Made by a program: the position numbers and the translations under genes. DNA of 64,000 nt from DASZXJ01 sp035545895. Lineage in GTDB: Bacteria > Planctomycetota > Phycisphaerae > Tepidisphaerales > Tepidisphaeraceae. Shown here piece after piece: positions 26,598-35,059 of this stretch. The notes below the pieces were generated by a model that saw nothing but the letters and a program-made list of their open reading frames with translations, did not search any database and was not told the origin of the DNA. Location: assembly GCA_035545895.1 (NCBI GenBank), contig DASZXJ010000239.1:1-64000 (forward strand), read 5' to 3'. Every line of letters begins with the position of its first letter. The stretch's first letter is position 1.

Positions 26598-29500
26598 CTA
26601 AACCCCAGCCGCGGCCCTTGGTTGACCAACAATCTCGCGGTTGATCAGCATTTCCACCTTTGGACGATCTCCAAGCTGATTTTCGATGTCCTGCCGCACA
26701 TGGTCCATCTTTGGATACCGCACTTCGCGATAGCCGGTGACTTCTTCATGACACTTGAGCATCTGAACCGCTCGCGTGTAATCGCTGGAAAGATCGACTC
26801 GATCGATCAGGCTGATGTACCACTCGCGGAAAGACACCTCACGCTTGTGCCAGCCCGGAATCTTTCGCCACCACTTCATTCGGCGGACAATCCGCAGCAT
26901 CCAGTCGGTCGTCGTGATATTGAAACGAATGCGTTTGCCAGCGATCACAAACTCGGGGCGGGTGTGATGGCGGTAAACGATCCGATCGCCATTGGCGATG
27001 TCGATCGCGTACTTGGCGATGTCGCGCTGCTTTTTCTCGTATCGCGTCAGCAGATACGCAACATATGGTTCATCCTTGATGAGCATGAACTTGGCCAGAC
27101 CCCAGATCGCTTGATGCGTGGCCGCGAACTGGCGGTCAATTGAATCGCGCTGGTAAACCTTGTGCACCAGCTCCACGTACCGTCGCGACAACGAAATGTC
27201 CTGATATTCCATCAGATCGTAAATGCGCAGGGCCAGATCATACTTGGATTGTTCGCTCAGCCCGGGCATGGCCTGCATCGCGGATTGAAGCAGTTTTTCA
27301 AACCGCTCGGCGACCGCGTTTCCGCTTGAATGTGAGCGCTTCAAGATTCGCGATTTATTGATCAGCAATTGTTCCCAGGTTTGCGGCTGCGGCTTGCTGG
27401 GAATCGCTCGCGGTTCCAGCGCGAGCTTTCGGCCGATGTTAAACGCCTTGATGTTTTTCCGTTGATCGCGGCGGATCGTATCGCGAATGGCCCAGCCGAT
27501 GGCGCTGGCGCTGACCGGAATCAGCCCAAGCTGATACGCCACGCCAAGCATCATGATGTTCACAAATTGCTTGGAACCCAGCCGCTGTTCGCAAAGCTCA
27601 GACAAATCTTTCGCATATGAATGCTCAGCCCGGCAGTGATCGAATACATCCTGCTGAAGTTTCTCAGGATCGAAATCCTGCTTGCCAAGCAGCGTGAACA
27701 CCGTCGGCTGCTTGTGAAGATTCAAAACCGCACAAGTCCGATTCTTCGAGGCAACGCGGAACTGCTCGCGCGGATCGATCGCTCGCGCGGCTTCGAGAAT
27801 ATCGACTCCAAGCAATAAGTCGGCCCGGCCATAGGGAATGTTGCCGGTAGTCGGATATGCAGAAGGGGCGAGGGGCGAGGGGTGAGGGGCGAGTGAGGAA
27901 TTAGTCTCTTGCCCCTTGCCCCTTGCCCCTTGCCCTTGCTCGTCTTTCACCCACGCAATCTGTGAGTAAACGCCGCCATTACGAATCGCCAAGCCCTTGC
28001 GATCCGAGAAAATTACCCGATACCCAGCCTTGTGACCCGCGCGAACCAGGATCGCACCGACAATGCCAATGCCCATGCCCCCCACGCCGGCCATATGAAC
28101 CCGCCAGACCGATGACTCTTCGTTCATGTCATGAATTGGCGTCGGTTCCGGCAGCTTATCCAGATCCATCTTCGGCAGCATGTATCGTTTGCGGTGGCTA
28201 CGAATGATCGTGACCTGCTCAAAGCTCGGACATGGCTTGACGCTCGTGCCATAGTTGTTGCTCGTTCGAACGCGCTCGCAGGCGCCATCATTGACGCAAA
28301 GCGTCAGGTCCGTATCGATTTTGCGGCCATAATCCGTGTCGATCGTCGTCAGACCCGGGCATGCGGTGGCCTTGGTGCATTCCAGGCATCCTTCGCAAAC
28401 CTCGGGCGTGATGTTCATCTGTGTCTTTTTCGGAACAAAGCCGCCATGCTCGCGCGCGAGCTTACGTTCTTCCTTGGCCTGGCGACGGTGATAGGTGATG
28501 CCGCACTCCTTGTCGGCGATCACGATCTTCACGCCGGGCCGAAGAATCGTGCGTTCCAGCACCTTGCGATAGTTATCCCGATCGGCCGGCGAAAGCTTCT
28601 CAACCACCAGCGGACAAGTGCCCGCCATCGATCGCGTGATCTGCTCGATGTCCTGGATGTACGAACGATTGCCCAAGACGTCGATTTCCGTGCCGGCATG
28701 TTCCTGGTGGCCGGTCATCGCGGTCGTTTTGTTTTCAAGAATGATGTACGTGATGTCCTGATTGGCCTTGATCGAATTGCTGATCGCGATCTGACCGGAG
28801 TGAAAGAACGTGCCATCACCCATGAATACAATCTGCTTGTTGGTGATGAACGGGTCAATGCCGCTTCCCGTGCCCCCGCCCAAGCCCATGCCGCTGTAGT
28901 TGTGCATGAGTTGTTCGGTCGGGGCAAACATGAGCATCGTGTAGCAACCAGTGTCGCCATGCGCCACCAGATCGACCGGGCCTATGCCGTGGGTCCGCTT
29001 CATATATGCGGGGTCTTTCAGGTTCTGGCGAAGCTCCAGCAAGGTTGATGAACTGTCACGATGCGGGCATCCCGGGCAGAACGTCGGCGTGCGCGAGATC
29101 ACATCAAGCTTGGGCTTGCTAGCGGCGCGAAGCATGTCCAGTTCCGCGGTCAACCGGCCATTGCGCAGCTCGGCGGGCAGGTCTTCGGTGCTCTTAATCA
29201 ATGGAATGATGATCTGCGCCAGCACCGATGGATTGAGCCCGCGCGAATCGGGAATACCCGCTCCGTTGGGAAATTGCTTGCCGAACAGGCGGGCCGAGAG
29301 TTTGGCCGCCTCTTCGTGGGACAATTGCTGGAAAAGTGAATCGCGAATGTTCTTTTCAAGGAAGCTGCGCCGCTCCTCGATCACGATCATGTTTCGACAC
29401 AATTTGGAGAACTCGCGTACCAGTTGGATGTCGGCCGGATAACTCATTCCCATCTGCAAAATCGGGAACTGACCGAGCAATCCGATATCCGCCAGCACGT

Positions 29501-30329
29501 GCTGCAGGAAAGGTCCCGCCATTCCCGTCACAATAAAACCAATGGGCGACGCCGATTCCGCTTGCGGTTTCACGGTAATAATCTTGTTCACACCCAATTC
29601 CCGCGCGACAGCCATTGTTTTGGCAAATCGCTCAGGAATACGAAGTTCCTGCTGCCACGTTCGCGGCGGGAGGAGCACTTTTCCCAAGTCAATCTTGGCT
29701 GTATCGAGCGTCAGCTTTTGGGTGGTATTGATTTCAGGAAACTGATTGGGTTTGCAGTCCGCAGACCCGCCGCCATCGGCCTGGGCGGTGGTGACGATGA
29801 ATCCGATGTACAACCCCGCCGCTTGCGAGAGTTTGAAACTGTAGTTGATCCAATCCTTCATCTGCTGCGGCGAGCCGGGCTCGACGACCGGCATGCGAAG
29901 GTGCTCACACAAAAACCGACTGTCAGCCGGTACTTGCGTGGAATCACACCAGGGATCATCACCGATGATGATGACCGCGCCACCTTGTGGATGCGCGCCA
30001 GCCAGGTTTCCCAGCGCCAGCGCATCGGCAGCGACATGCGCGCCGACACTTTTCATCGCAGCAATCGCCCGGCAGGGAAGCATCTGCGAACCATTGATGG
30101 CGGCCACACCCAGCGCTTCGTTGTTCGCCTGGTAAGCGCGGATTCCTTTTTCCTGGATGAGCGAGGAGATATCGCCCATGCAATCAAAGAACCCAGCCAC
30201 GGGCGAGCCCGGATAGCCGGTCATCAGGTGCACGCCGCCCTCGGTTTCGAGACAGCCTTTAATCAGGAGTTCATTGCCGATGAAGACTTCACGGCCGGAA
30301 CCGGCCAGAAAGCGCGGATCGATACTCAT
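26598..30329 (-). CDS. indolepyruvate:ferredoxin oxidoreductase fusion (alpha-beta-gamma, DUF6537-like C-terminus)
   Basis: A 1243-residue fusion that should oxidatively decarboxylate aryl pyruvates or other 2-oxoacids to acyl-CoA with ferredoxin as acceptor. Residues 1 to about 390 are the pyrimidine-binding and transketolase-C region. About 410-600 is the TPP-binding part, with CPGCPHRDSS and the MGDGTFFHSGQ motif. About 640-700 has iron-sulfur cysteines (CEGCLECTKATACPG and a second set). About 740-950 is the gamma domain (GVGGMGIGIVGAILVRAGHKAG). The rest matches the helical DUF6537-type end of bacterial fusions. In the gamma domain, residues 796-823 are a low-complexity insert encoded by a repeat array (27862-27944) that keeps the frame. 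GGAAGGA lies 12 bases before the start. The gene has no partner genes nearby. Confidence 0.88.
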   Translation of the reverse strand: MSIDPRFLAGSGREVFIGNELLIKGCLETEGGVHLMTGYPGSPVAGFFDCMGDISSLIQEKGIRAYQANNEALGVAAINGSQMLPCRAIAAMKSVGAHVAADALALGNLAGAHPQGGAVIIIGDDPWCDSTQVPADSRFLCEHLRMPVVEPGSPQQMKDWINYSFKLSQAAGLYIGFIVTTAQADGGGSADCKPNQFPEINTTQKLTLDTAKIDLGKVLLPPRTWQQELRIPERFAKTMAVARELGVNKIITVKPQAESASPIGFIVTGMAGPFLQHVLADIGLLGQFPILQMGMSYPADIQLVREFSKLCRNMIVIEERRSFLEKNIRDSLFQQLSHEEAAKLSARLFGKQFPNGAGIPDSRGLNPSVLAQIIIPLIKSTEDLPAELRNGRLTAELDMLRAASKPKLDVISRTPTFCPGCPHRDSSSTLLELRQNLKDPAYMKRTHGIGPVDLVAHGDTGCYTMLMFAPTEQLMHNYSGMGLGGGTGSGIDPFITNKQIVFMGDGTFFHSGQIAISNSIKANQDITYIILENKTTAMTGHQEHAGTEIDVLGNRSYIQDIEQITRSMAGTCPLVVEKLSPADRDNYRKVLERTILRPGVKIVIADKECGITYHRRQAKEERKLAREHGGFVPKKTQMNITPEVCEGCLECTKATACPGLTTIDTDYGRKIDTDLTLCVNDGACERVRTSNNYGTSVKPCPSFEQVTIIRSHRKRYMLPKMDLDKLPEPTPIHDMNEESSVWRVHMAGVGGMGIGIVGAILVRAGHKAGYRVIFSDRKGLAIRNGGVYSQIAWVKDEQGQGARGKGQETNSSLAPHPSPLAPSAYPTTGNIPYGRADLLLGVDILEAARAIDPREQFRVASKNRTCAVLNLHKQPTVFTLLGKQDFDPEKLQQDVFDHCRAEHSYAKDLSELCEQRLGSKQFVNIMMLGVAYQLGLIPVSASAIGWAIRDTIRRDQRKNIKAFNIGRKLALEPRAIPSKPQPQTWEQLLINKSRILKRSHSSGNAVAERFEKLLQSAMQAMPGLSEQSKYDLALRIYDLMEYQDISLSRRYVELVHKVYQRDSIDRQFAATHQAIWGLAKFMLIKDEPYVAYLLTRYEKKQRDIAKYAIDIANGDRIVYRHHTRPEFVIAGKRIRFNITTTDWMLRIVRRMKWWRKIPGWHKREVSFREWYISLIDRVDLSSDYTRAVQMLKCHEEVTGYREVRYPKMDHVRQDIENQLGDRPKVEMLINREIVGQPRAAAGV
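27862..27944. repeat. inverted array of 7-bp units inside a coding sequence
   Basis: The left arm repeats AGGGGCG/AGGGGTG four times, and the right arm repeats TTGCCCC four times. The two arms are complementary around an AT-richer centre (GAGGAATTAGTCTC). The array lies within the oxidoreductase gene and adds 28 residues without breaking the frame. A similar inverted array, with other units, lies just upstream of the gene (30359-30452). Confidence 0.7.
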
Positions 30330-30358
30330 CTTCAGTCTGTCCTTCCGCGGGTCGGAAA

Positions 30359-30452
30359 AAAAGGATGAAATTGGAAGGGTAAAGGATGAAAAGAGTACGA
30401 ATACTCTTTTTCTTTATTCATCCCTCAGCCCTTCATCCTTCAGCCTTTCTTA
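30359..30452. repeat. inverted array of GGATGAA-type units
   Basis: The left arm contains AAGGATGAA twice around GGAAGGGTAA. The right arm contains TTCATCC twice and CAGCCCTTCATCCTTCAGCC. The centre is a hairpin, AAGAGTA-CGAA-TACTCTT, with flanking T-run. It lies about 30 bases upstream of the oxidoreductase gene start and may contain or replace its promoter. Confidence 0.55.
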
Positions 30453-30639
30453 CCTGAGCGTGGCTTATCCCGACTGGGTCAGGACAGGAGACGCCGTTAA
30501 TCACCGCGTTTTAAGTGACTCTTAGCCCCACCGGGATTTCATGGCCGGCAGTGCCGATTGATCTTTCTTATCGGATATTACCGATGGAAAGCCGCATTAT
30601 ATTACAGAGATAGACCCCAAATAGGAACGCCGAAAATCG

Positions 30640-30761
30640 GGTACTGAGTCAGTTTACAAGCAACGCCATTTTAGCCCCGCCGCTTGCGGCGGGTTCTGGA
30701 GTTCGAACTCCCGCCGCAAGCAGTGGGGCTGAATGAACCAATCTCAAACTGACCCATTACC
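30640..30761. mobile_element. MITE-like repeat, copy 2 of 4
   Basis: 122-bp copy with ends GGTACTGAGTCAGTTT and, inverted, GGTAATGGGTCAGTTT. The interior palindrome is the same type as in the other copies, though the central loop differs (TTCTGGAGTTCGAAC). No matching direct repeats flank it, so it may be older or rearranged. Together with the array at 30359 it fills the 535-base gap before the TIR-like gene. A half-palindrome of the same type lies at 30838-30861. Confidence 0.7.
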
Positions 30762-30864
30762 TCTACATAATACCAAACAAATACCTAATATACAAGCGCC
30801 TTATGAGTAGTAAGATTAAATTAAAGATTGGTTTATTTAGCCCGCCGCTTGCGACGGGTTCGGC

Positions 30865-31713
30865 TTAAACCAAGCGGTTTAAGTCGATCGGCAGGCCACC
30901 GCGTTTAAGTTGTTTGGCCAGTTGGATTTGCCATCCGCCGGGCTGGTCGATGGCCAGCCTGCAAATTCCTCCAAGGTTTCCCTGCAGATTGACGTTAGGC
31001 GGGTGCAAAACACAGACGCGATGAACCCCCAATCGACCAACACATAAACCCAAGTCAAACGCGCGGTCGCCGGCTGAGTCTCCCTGAATCACAATTCCAA
31101 AGCTCGCACCGCCAACCACAACTTGCTCCAGGTTGTCGGCCACCGGCTCGACAACCGCGATCAACTCCATGCCCAGCCCTTTTAGAAACTCGGAAATTGA
31201 TGCTTTCGATCCATCATCGGCGGCGAAGCAAATCAGCGCGCCGCGAAGCTGAGCGGGAGGTGCAGCCGCTGCTTCGCTTTCGGTTATTGATGGAGGTGTT
31301 TTTATATCGGAAGCCTTTGATTCTTCAGTATTTACACGGCTTGTTGAATGTGTTTTTTGCACGGCTGCGATCACCGCCTTCAGTCTTTTCAGGCGATGCT
31401 CCATTTCAGCATAAAACTGCTCGACGAAGTTCCCCAGCTCGGCATATTCGGGATATATCTTGCCGACCCAGTCGTTGCATTGGTCGGCCACCGATGAATT
31501 CCCGAAAAGACCGGTCAGCAATTCGATCATCTGGTTGGTCCACGCGAGCTTGCGCGCCCGCGCTGCGTCCAGTTCCTGCTGATTGCGAATACGCAATGCC
31601 TTGACCTGAGACCCCTTTTTGAATTGGGCCTGCAGCAGGCTCAGCGCCTGCTCGCGCGGCAGCACGAGCTTGCCAATCCCCTGATCTTGGGCAACGCCTT
31701 GGCTCATCACCAT
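30865..31713 (-). CDS. protein with degenerate TIR-like nucleotide-binding domain
   Basis: A 282-residue protein in two parts. Residues 1-125 are helical and charged, with no recognised domain, followed by a flexible Ser/Ala/Pro linker (126-155). Residues 157-282 follow the layout of the predicted nucleotide-binding TIR-like family (PF10137): an opening strand (GALICFAADDG), ISEFLKGLGMELIAV, a strand at ASFGIVIQGD, then FDLGLCVGRLGVHRVCVLH and the closing WQIQLAKQLKRGGLPIDLNRLV, which fits the family end closely. In typical members the motif is FELGYFIG with a catalytic Glu; here it is FDLGLCVG (219-226), and the first-strand HGRD motif is AADD. NAD-cleaving activity is therefore doubtful. 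It has no defence-gene neighbours. No ribosome-binding site is obvious; Met3 is an alternative start. Confidence 0.6.
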   Translation of the reverse strand: MVMSQGVAQDQGIGKLVLPREQALSLLQAQFKKGSQVKALRIRNQQELDAARARKLAWTNQMIELLTGLFGNSSVADQCNDWVGKIYPEYAELGNFVEQFYAEMEHRLKRLKAVIAAVQKTHSTSRVNTEESKASDIKTPPSITESEAAAAPPAQLRGALICFAADDGSKASISEFLKGLGMELIAVVEPVADNLEQVVVGGASFGIVIQGDSAGDRAFDLGLCVGRLGVHRVCVLHPPNVNLQGNLGGICRLAIDQPGGWQIQLAKQLKRGGLPIDLNRLV

Positions 31714-31824
31714 TCGATATCCAATACTTTGGGGTTGATAGGCAAATAAGTTAAGATTTGGCGATTATTCTATTTATTCTGTTTCTCCGCTGCGCCGCGG
31801 CCTTCGATGCCCCGAGGCTTAAAG

Positions 31825-31843
31825 CCCCGGGCTTTGCCCGGGG
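31825..31843. repeat. short GC hairpin
   Basis: CCCCGGGC-TTT-GCCCGGGG is a perfect 8-bp stem with a 3-base loop in the gap between the TIR-like gene and the pectate lyase gene (31714-32167). It is of the dispersed palindrome type. No other gene is visible in that gap. Confidence 0.5.
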
Positions 31844-31928
31844 ACCGATCAACTGGAGACGAATTTCACTTCACAATTCAAGTCCTACGATCTTTCGACC
31901 GATCCTCTTTTTCCCCTTCATTTTCTTA

Positions 31929-31955
31929 ATCTGTGTCATCTGTGAAATCTGTGGA
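31929..31955. repeat. three tandem 9-bp units
   Basis: ATCTGTGTC, ATCTGTGAA and ATCTGTGGA follow one another without gaps, sharing ATCTGTG. There is no open frame. The role is unknown; it may be the remains of a dispersed repeat. Confidence 0.5.
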
Positions 31956-32167
31956 TCGAACTCTTATCTGTAGGCTCCATGAAACTGCACGGAATTGCGC
32001 GCTATGTGACGAGTCGGACAAGCGGATTGGTCGATGAAACGCGCTAGATCTTCGCGCATGCGCCCGTTTCCCGCGGTCGTTTCGTTAAATCCCGTGAGTC
32101 ACAAGGGCACGGAGCACTTATAAACAGCCGCCCGCCCTGCCGGTATCGGTTTCAGAGAGGAACCGTC

Positions 32168-33454
32168 ATGCCTCATGTGAAAATCCATCCGGTGTTCATC
32201 GCGCTCTTTGTATCTCAAGCCGTCCTCGCGGCTGAGTTTTATGTCGCGCCCAACGGCACAGATTCCAATCCTGGCACGATCGAACGGCCGTTTGGTTCTG
32301 TTGCCCGCGGACAGGAAGCGGCATCGCCGGGCGACACGGTTTGGATTCGCGGGGGCGTGTATGAATTCACCGGCACGGAAATCGCCATCGGCACGCTGCT
32401 GAACAAGAGCGGTAAAGAAGGTTCTCCGATCAATTATTTCGCATATAAGGACGAACTTCCGGTTTTTGATTTCTTCAAGTTGGCGACCGTGGCGCGGATC
32501 AAGGGATTCAGCGTCACGGGGAACTGGATTCATCTGCGCGGGCTGGAAGTACGCGGTGTGCAGCAGATCATCACGACGGCTCACGAATCATGGGGCATTC
32601 GCGTGGAAGGCGGCAGCAACTGCATCTTTGAACATCTGAACCTGCACCACAACGAGGGACCGGGTCTGTTTATTGCGGCTGGTGGAAACAATTTGGTCCT
32701 CAATTGCGATTCTCACGACAACTATGACCCCGATGCCCGCGGCGAGAATGCCGACGGGTTCGGCGGGCACAGCAATATGGACGGCAACGTCTTTCGATAC
32801 TGCCGCTCCTGGAACAACAGCGACGATGGGTATGACCTGATCAACGCGCCCGGCGTGCACACAATCGAATACTGCTGGTCGTGGCACAACGGTTTCATTC
32901 GCGAAACCAACCAGAAGGCGGGCAACGGCGGCGGATTTAAGTGCGGCGGATTTCTGCTCAACCCCGCGCGCTTCCCCGGCAATGTGCCGCGACATGTCAT
33001 TCGATTCAATCTCTCGTTCAACAACGCAGCGGAGGGGTTTTACGCCAACTATCACCCGGGACAACTTCAGTTCTATAACAACACGGCTTTCAACAATCCG
33101 ACGCAGTTTAATATGCAGTCGATCGTTAAACCGGTGACGCACGTACTGCGGAACAATATCGCTTTCAGCACCACCGGCGTGCCGCCACTGACGCATGTTG
33201 ATCCGGCCAATCCGCGAGAAAATGATCCTGACGATCAATTCAACTCGTGGAACGAAGGATATCACGTGTCGACCGACGATTTTCTAAGCATCGATCCCAA
33301 GGGTGTCGATGCCCCTCGCGCTGGAGATGGGAGCTTGCCGAAGATCGAGTTCATGCACCTTAAGCCCGGCAGCAAATTGATCGATGCGGGCAAGGATGTT
33401 CGCTTGCCGTTCAAAGGGGCAGCGCCGGATTTGGGGGCGTTTGAGACGGAGTAA
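32168..33454 (+). CDS. secreted PL9-type pectate lyase (right-handed beta-helix)
   Basis: A 428-residue exported polysaccharide lyase that should cleave polygalacturonate by beta-elimination. Residues 1-22 are a signal peptide (ending VLAA). The mature part is a parallel beta-helix. The calcium-binding and catalytic layout of family PL9 is present: NADGFGGH (Asp197), NNSDDGYDLI (Asp219, Asp220, Asp223), and the base lysine Lys258 in NGGGFKCGG. The Asp-to-Lys spacing of 39 is close to that of Pel9A, the family reference. GAGAGGAA lies 6 bases before the ATG. It pairs functionally with the GH105 hydrolase and GH35 enzyme elsewhere in the window, though they are not in one operon. Confidence 0.88.
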   Translation: MPHVKIHPVFIALFVSQAVLAAEFYVAPNGTDSNPGTIERPFGSVARGQEAASPGDTVWIRGGVYEFTGTEIAIGTLLNKSGKEGSPINYFAYKDELPVFDFFKLATVARIKGFSVTGNWIHLRGLEVRGVQQIITTAHESWGIRVEGGSNCIFEHLNLHHNEGPGLFIAAGGNNLVLNCDSHDNYDPDARGENADGFGGHSNMDGNVFRYCRSWNNSDDGYDLINAPGVHTIEYCWSWHNGFIRETNQKAGNGGGFKCGGFLLNPARFPGNVPRHVIRFNLSFNNAAEGFYANYHPGQLQFYNNTAFNNPTQFNMQSIVKPVTHVLRNNIAFSTTGVPPLTHVDPANPRENDPDDQFNSWNEGYHVSTDDFLSIDPKGVDAPRAGDGSLPKIEFMHLKPGSKLIDAGKDVRLPFKGAAPDLGAFETE

Positions 33455-33481
33455 TCAATTCCGCCAATGCCATCGGCGGCT

Positions 33482-33979
33482 TTACAGAGTGTTGATTCCC
33501 TGGTCCTCGAACTTGATGTTGTTCAGGCTGAGATCGAGGAGGATCAATCCGGTTTCCCGCGTGAATAAATCGCAAGTCGTTCTGACGATTGGCCAGCGCG
33601 GGCCAAAGATGTCGGACCAATATGATTCGCGTTCGTCGAGAACTTCCTGAGTAAACTCGAATCGCTCATATTCCAGCCTGGTATAGGATGCAGCGAAATC
33701 AAGCAGAAAAGGCGGTTTTACAATACTCATTTCGATGCTTCGGAACGCATCGTCAAAACGAATCAACCCAGGAATTTGAAATCCATTGACTTCTTCGATG
33801 TCGAGTTGCCGAAGAACCTGGTAGGCTCGCAGTTCACGGCGATAGACCGATTCGTCGTATATGAACTTGACGGCGCTTCGACTTTTAGTCTTGACTACGC
33901 GCCCGTCTTTACCGCTTCCTAGATTGGCAAGGAAGCGAACTGTATACTTAGTCTGGTATTGCTGAATCGAGTCAGTCAT
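33482..33979 (-). CDS. small protein-kinase-like protein
   Basis: A 165-residue protein with the landmarks of a minimal kinase fold. LGSGKDGRVV (near residues 20-29) resembles the glycine-rich loop, SAVKFI carries the likely ATP-binding Lys, YRRELRAYQVL the helix-C Glu, and LILLDLSLNNIKFED near the C-terminus the catalytic Asp...Asn loop. The usual DFG and activation segments and the C-lobe beyond them are missing, so it is much shorter than real kinases (250-300). It may be inactive or a fragment. Its start codon overlaps that of the divergent small gene (CATG at 33977-33980). No ribosome-binding site is visible. The convergent pectate lyase ends 27 bases away. Confidence 0.45.
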   Translation of the reverse strand: MTDSIQQYQTKYTVRFLANLGSGKDGRVVKTKSRSAVKFIYDESVYRRELRAYQVLRQLDIEEVNGFQIPGLIRFDDAFRSIEMSIVKPPFLLDFAASYTRLEYERFEFTQEVLDERESYWSDIFGPRWPIVRTTCDLFTRETGLILLDLSLNNIKFEDQGINTL

Positions 33980-34235
33980 GAGTATTCAATTCAATGCTGC
34001 AAATCCCGCTTTGGCCGGACATTCTGCGACGGTGGAGATGTCGCTGCATATGGAATCTGAGATTTATTCGGTCCTTCAGGCCAGCAATGATGCCATCAAG
34101 ATGCGCAATGTGAAAGAACTTCCCAGAGGAAATGCCGTGCTGGAAATTGTGATCGATGGCCAATCACATCGTCAGCCCATCCGAGTGCTCTCTTCCAGCC
34201 CCAGGCCCAATTGGGTTGCGATCGAAGATCGATAA
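33978..34235 (+). CDS. small hypothetical protein, divergent with overlapping start
   Basis: An 85-residue frame with protein-like composition, ending in a beta-rich stretch (AVLEIVIDGQSHRQPIRVL). I do not recognise it. The ATG at 33978 shares bases with the start of the kinase-like gene on the other strand, and no Shine-Dalgarno sequence precedes it. An internal ATG at 34038 follows GGTGGAG directly, too close for normal use. It may be a genuine small gene partnered with its neighbour. Confidence 0.4.
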   Translation: MSIQFNAANPALAGHSATVEMSLHMESEIYSVLQASNDAIKMRNVKELPRGNAVLEIVIDGQSHRQPIRVLSSSPRPNWVAIEDR

Positions 34236-34250
34236 AACGGTCGGACAGTT

Positions 34251-35039
34251 TTACACGGTCTTAATCCATTGCAGAAATAGCCCCTGCGGCGGTGCGGTGG
34301 GACCGGCGGCTCTTCGGTCGCGGGCTTCCAGCATTTCCTTCACGCGTTTGGGTGGATAGTGCTTCATCCCCACTTCCACCAGCGTGCCGATGATGATGCG
34401 GATCATGTTCCACATGAAACCGTTGCCTTCGATGCCAATCACCATTCGAGGCAGGCGGCAACTGACGTCGCAGTTATAGATTGTGCGGATGGTGTTTTCG
34501 CGCGTCTGGCGGGGACGCGCGAAGCTCGCAAAATCGTGCTCGCCGACGAAATATTGGGCGGCCTCCCGCATCGCAGCCGCATCCAATATCACGATGCGGT
34601 GCCACACCAGATCGGGAAAGAAGATGGGACGACTTTCGTTGTTCCAGATGAAATATTGATATCGCTTGGAAACGGTTGAGGAGATCGCGTCAAACGTATC
34701 GGGCACGGGCTCGATGGCTTTGATCAGGATGTCATCCGGCAAGCGGTGATTGGCGGCATCGACGATGTTTTGGGCGGGGATTTGCACGCGATCCGTATCA
34801 AAATGTGCGAGCTGGGCCTTAGCGTGAACGCCGGTGTCGGTGCGCGATGAACCGACGAGCCCGATTGGATGGCCGACGACTGATTCGATGGCGCGTTTGA
34901 CGTTTTCCTGAACGGTGGGAATGCCATGCCCCGGCTTGGGTTTGGGCCCCTTCCAAAACTCGTTGGCGGCCTGCGTCTGCCAACCGTGGTAGTTGGTGCC
35001 GCGATAGCCGATGGTCAATTTATAGCGTTGCGTGGGCAC
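34251..35039 (-). CDS. truA: tRNA pseudouridine synthase A (positions 38-40)
   Basis: A 262-residue enzyme that isomerises uridines at positions 38-40 of the tRNA anticodon arm. The start YRGTNYHGWQ (residues 12-21) and the catalytic Asp68 in SSRTDTGVHA are the family hallmarks. GLRYQY-like (SKRYQYFIWN) and the C-terminal GNGFMWNMIRIIIGTLVEVG are also present. A short insertion of about 15 residues after residue 25 (EFWKGPKPKPGHGIP) is not in most bacterial forms. The start codons of truA and the small forward gene are only 20 bases apart, so their promoters overlap. Confidence 0.93.
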   Translation of the reverse strand: MPTQRYKLTIGYRGTNYHGWQTQAANEFWKGPKPKPGHGIPTVQENVKRAIESVVGHPIGLVGSSRTDTGVHAKAQLAHFDTDRVQIPAQNIVDAANHRLPDDILIKAIEPVPDTFDAISSTVSKRYQYFIWNNESRPIFFPDLVWHRIVILDAAAMREAAQYFVGEHDFASFARPRQTRENTIRTIYNCDVSCRLPRMVIGIEGNGFMWNMIRIIIGTLVEVGMKHYPPKRVKEMLEARDRRAAGPTAPPQGLFLQWIKTV

Positions 35040-35046
35040 GGGAGCG

Positions 35047-35052
35047 TATAAT
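35047..35052 (+). promoter_or_regulatory. -10 element suggesting a leaderless transcript
   Basis: A perfect TATAAT ends 7 bases before the ATG at 35060, which puts the transcription start at or next to the start codon. The -35 region is weak and inside truA. The adjacent gene also lacks a Shine-Dalgarno sequence, which fits leaderless translation. Confidence 0.4.
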
Positions 35053-35059
35053 AGTTGCT

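Noticed and set aside
27862..27944. CRISPR array
   Set aside because: Units are 7 bp with no spacers and lie in a coding frame; no cas genes are in the window.
28131..29048. Long forward open frame (305 codons) opposite the oxidoreductase fusion
   Set aside because: It is the complement of conserved TPP-domain sequence, has no ribosome-binding site and no family resemblance. Similar frames at 29424-30368 and 45806-46789 are shadows of the oxidoreductase and gltB.
30690..30720. tRNA T-loop-like sequence (GGAGTTCGAACTCC) in repeat copy 2
   Set aside because: It is part of the palindromic core of the MITE-like repeat; there is no D-arm, anticodon arm or acceptor stem around it.
30865..31713. 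Active anti-phage defence gene
   Set aside because: No cyclase, sensor or other defence gene is adjacent and the catalytic motif is altered; only a TIR-like label is justified.
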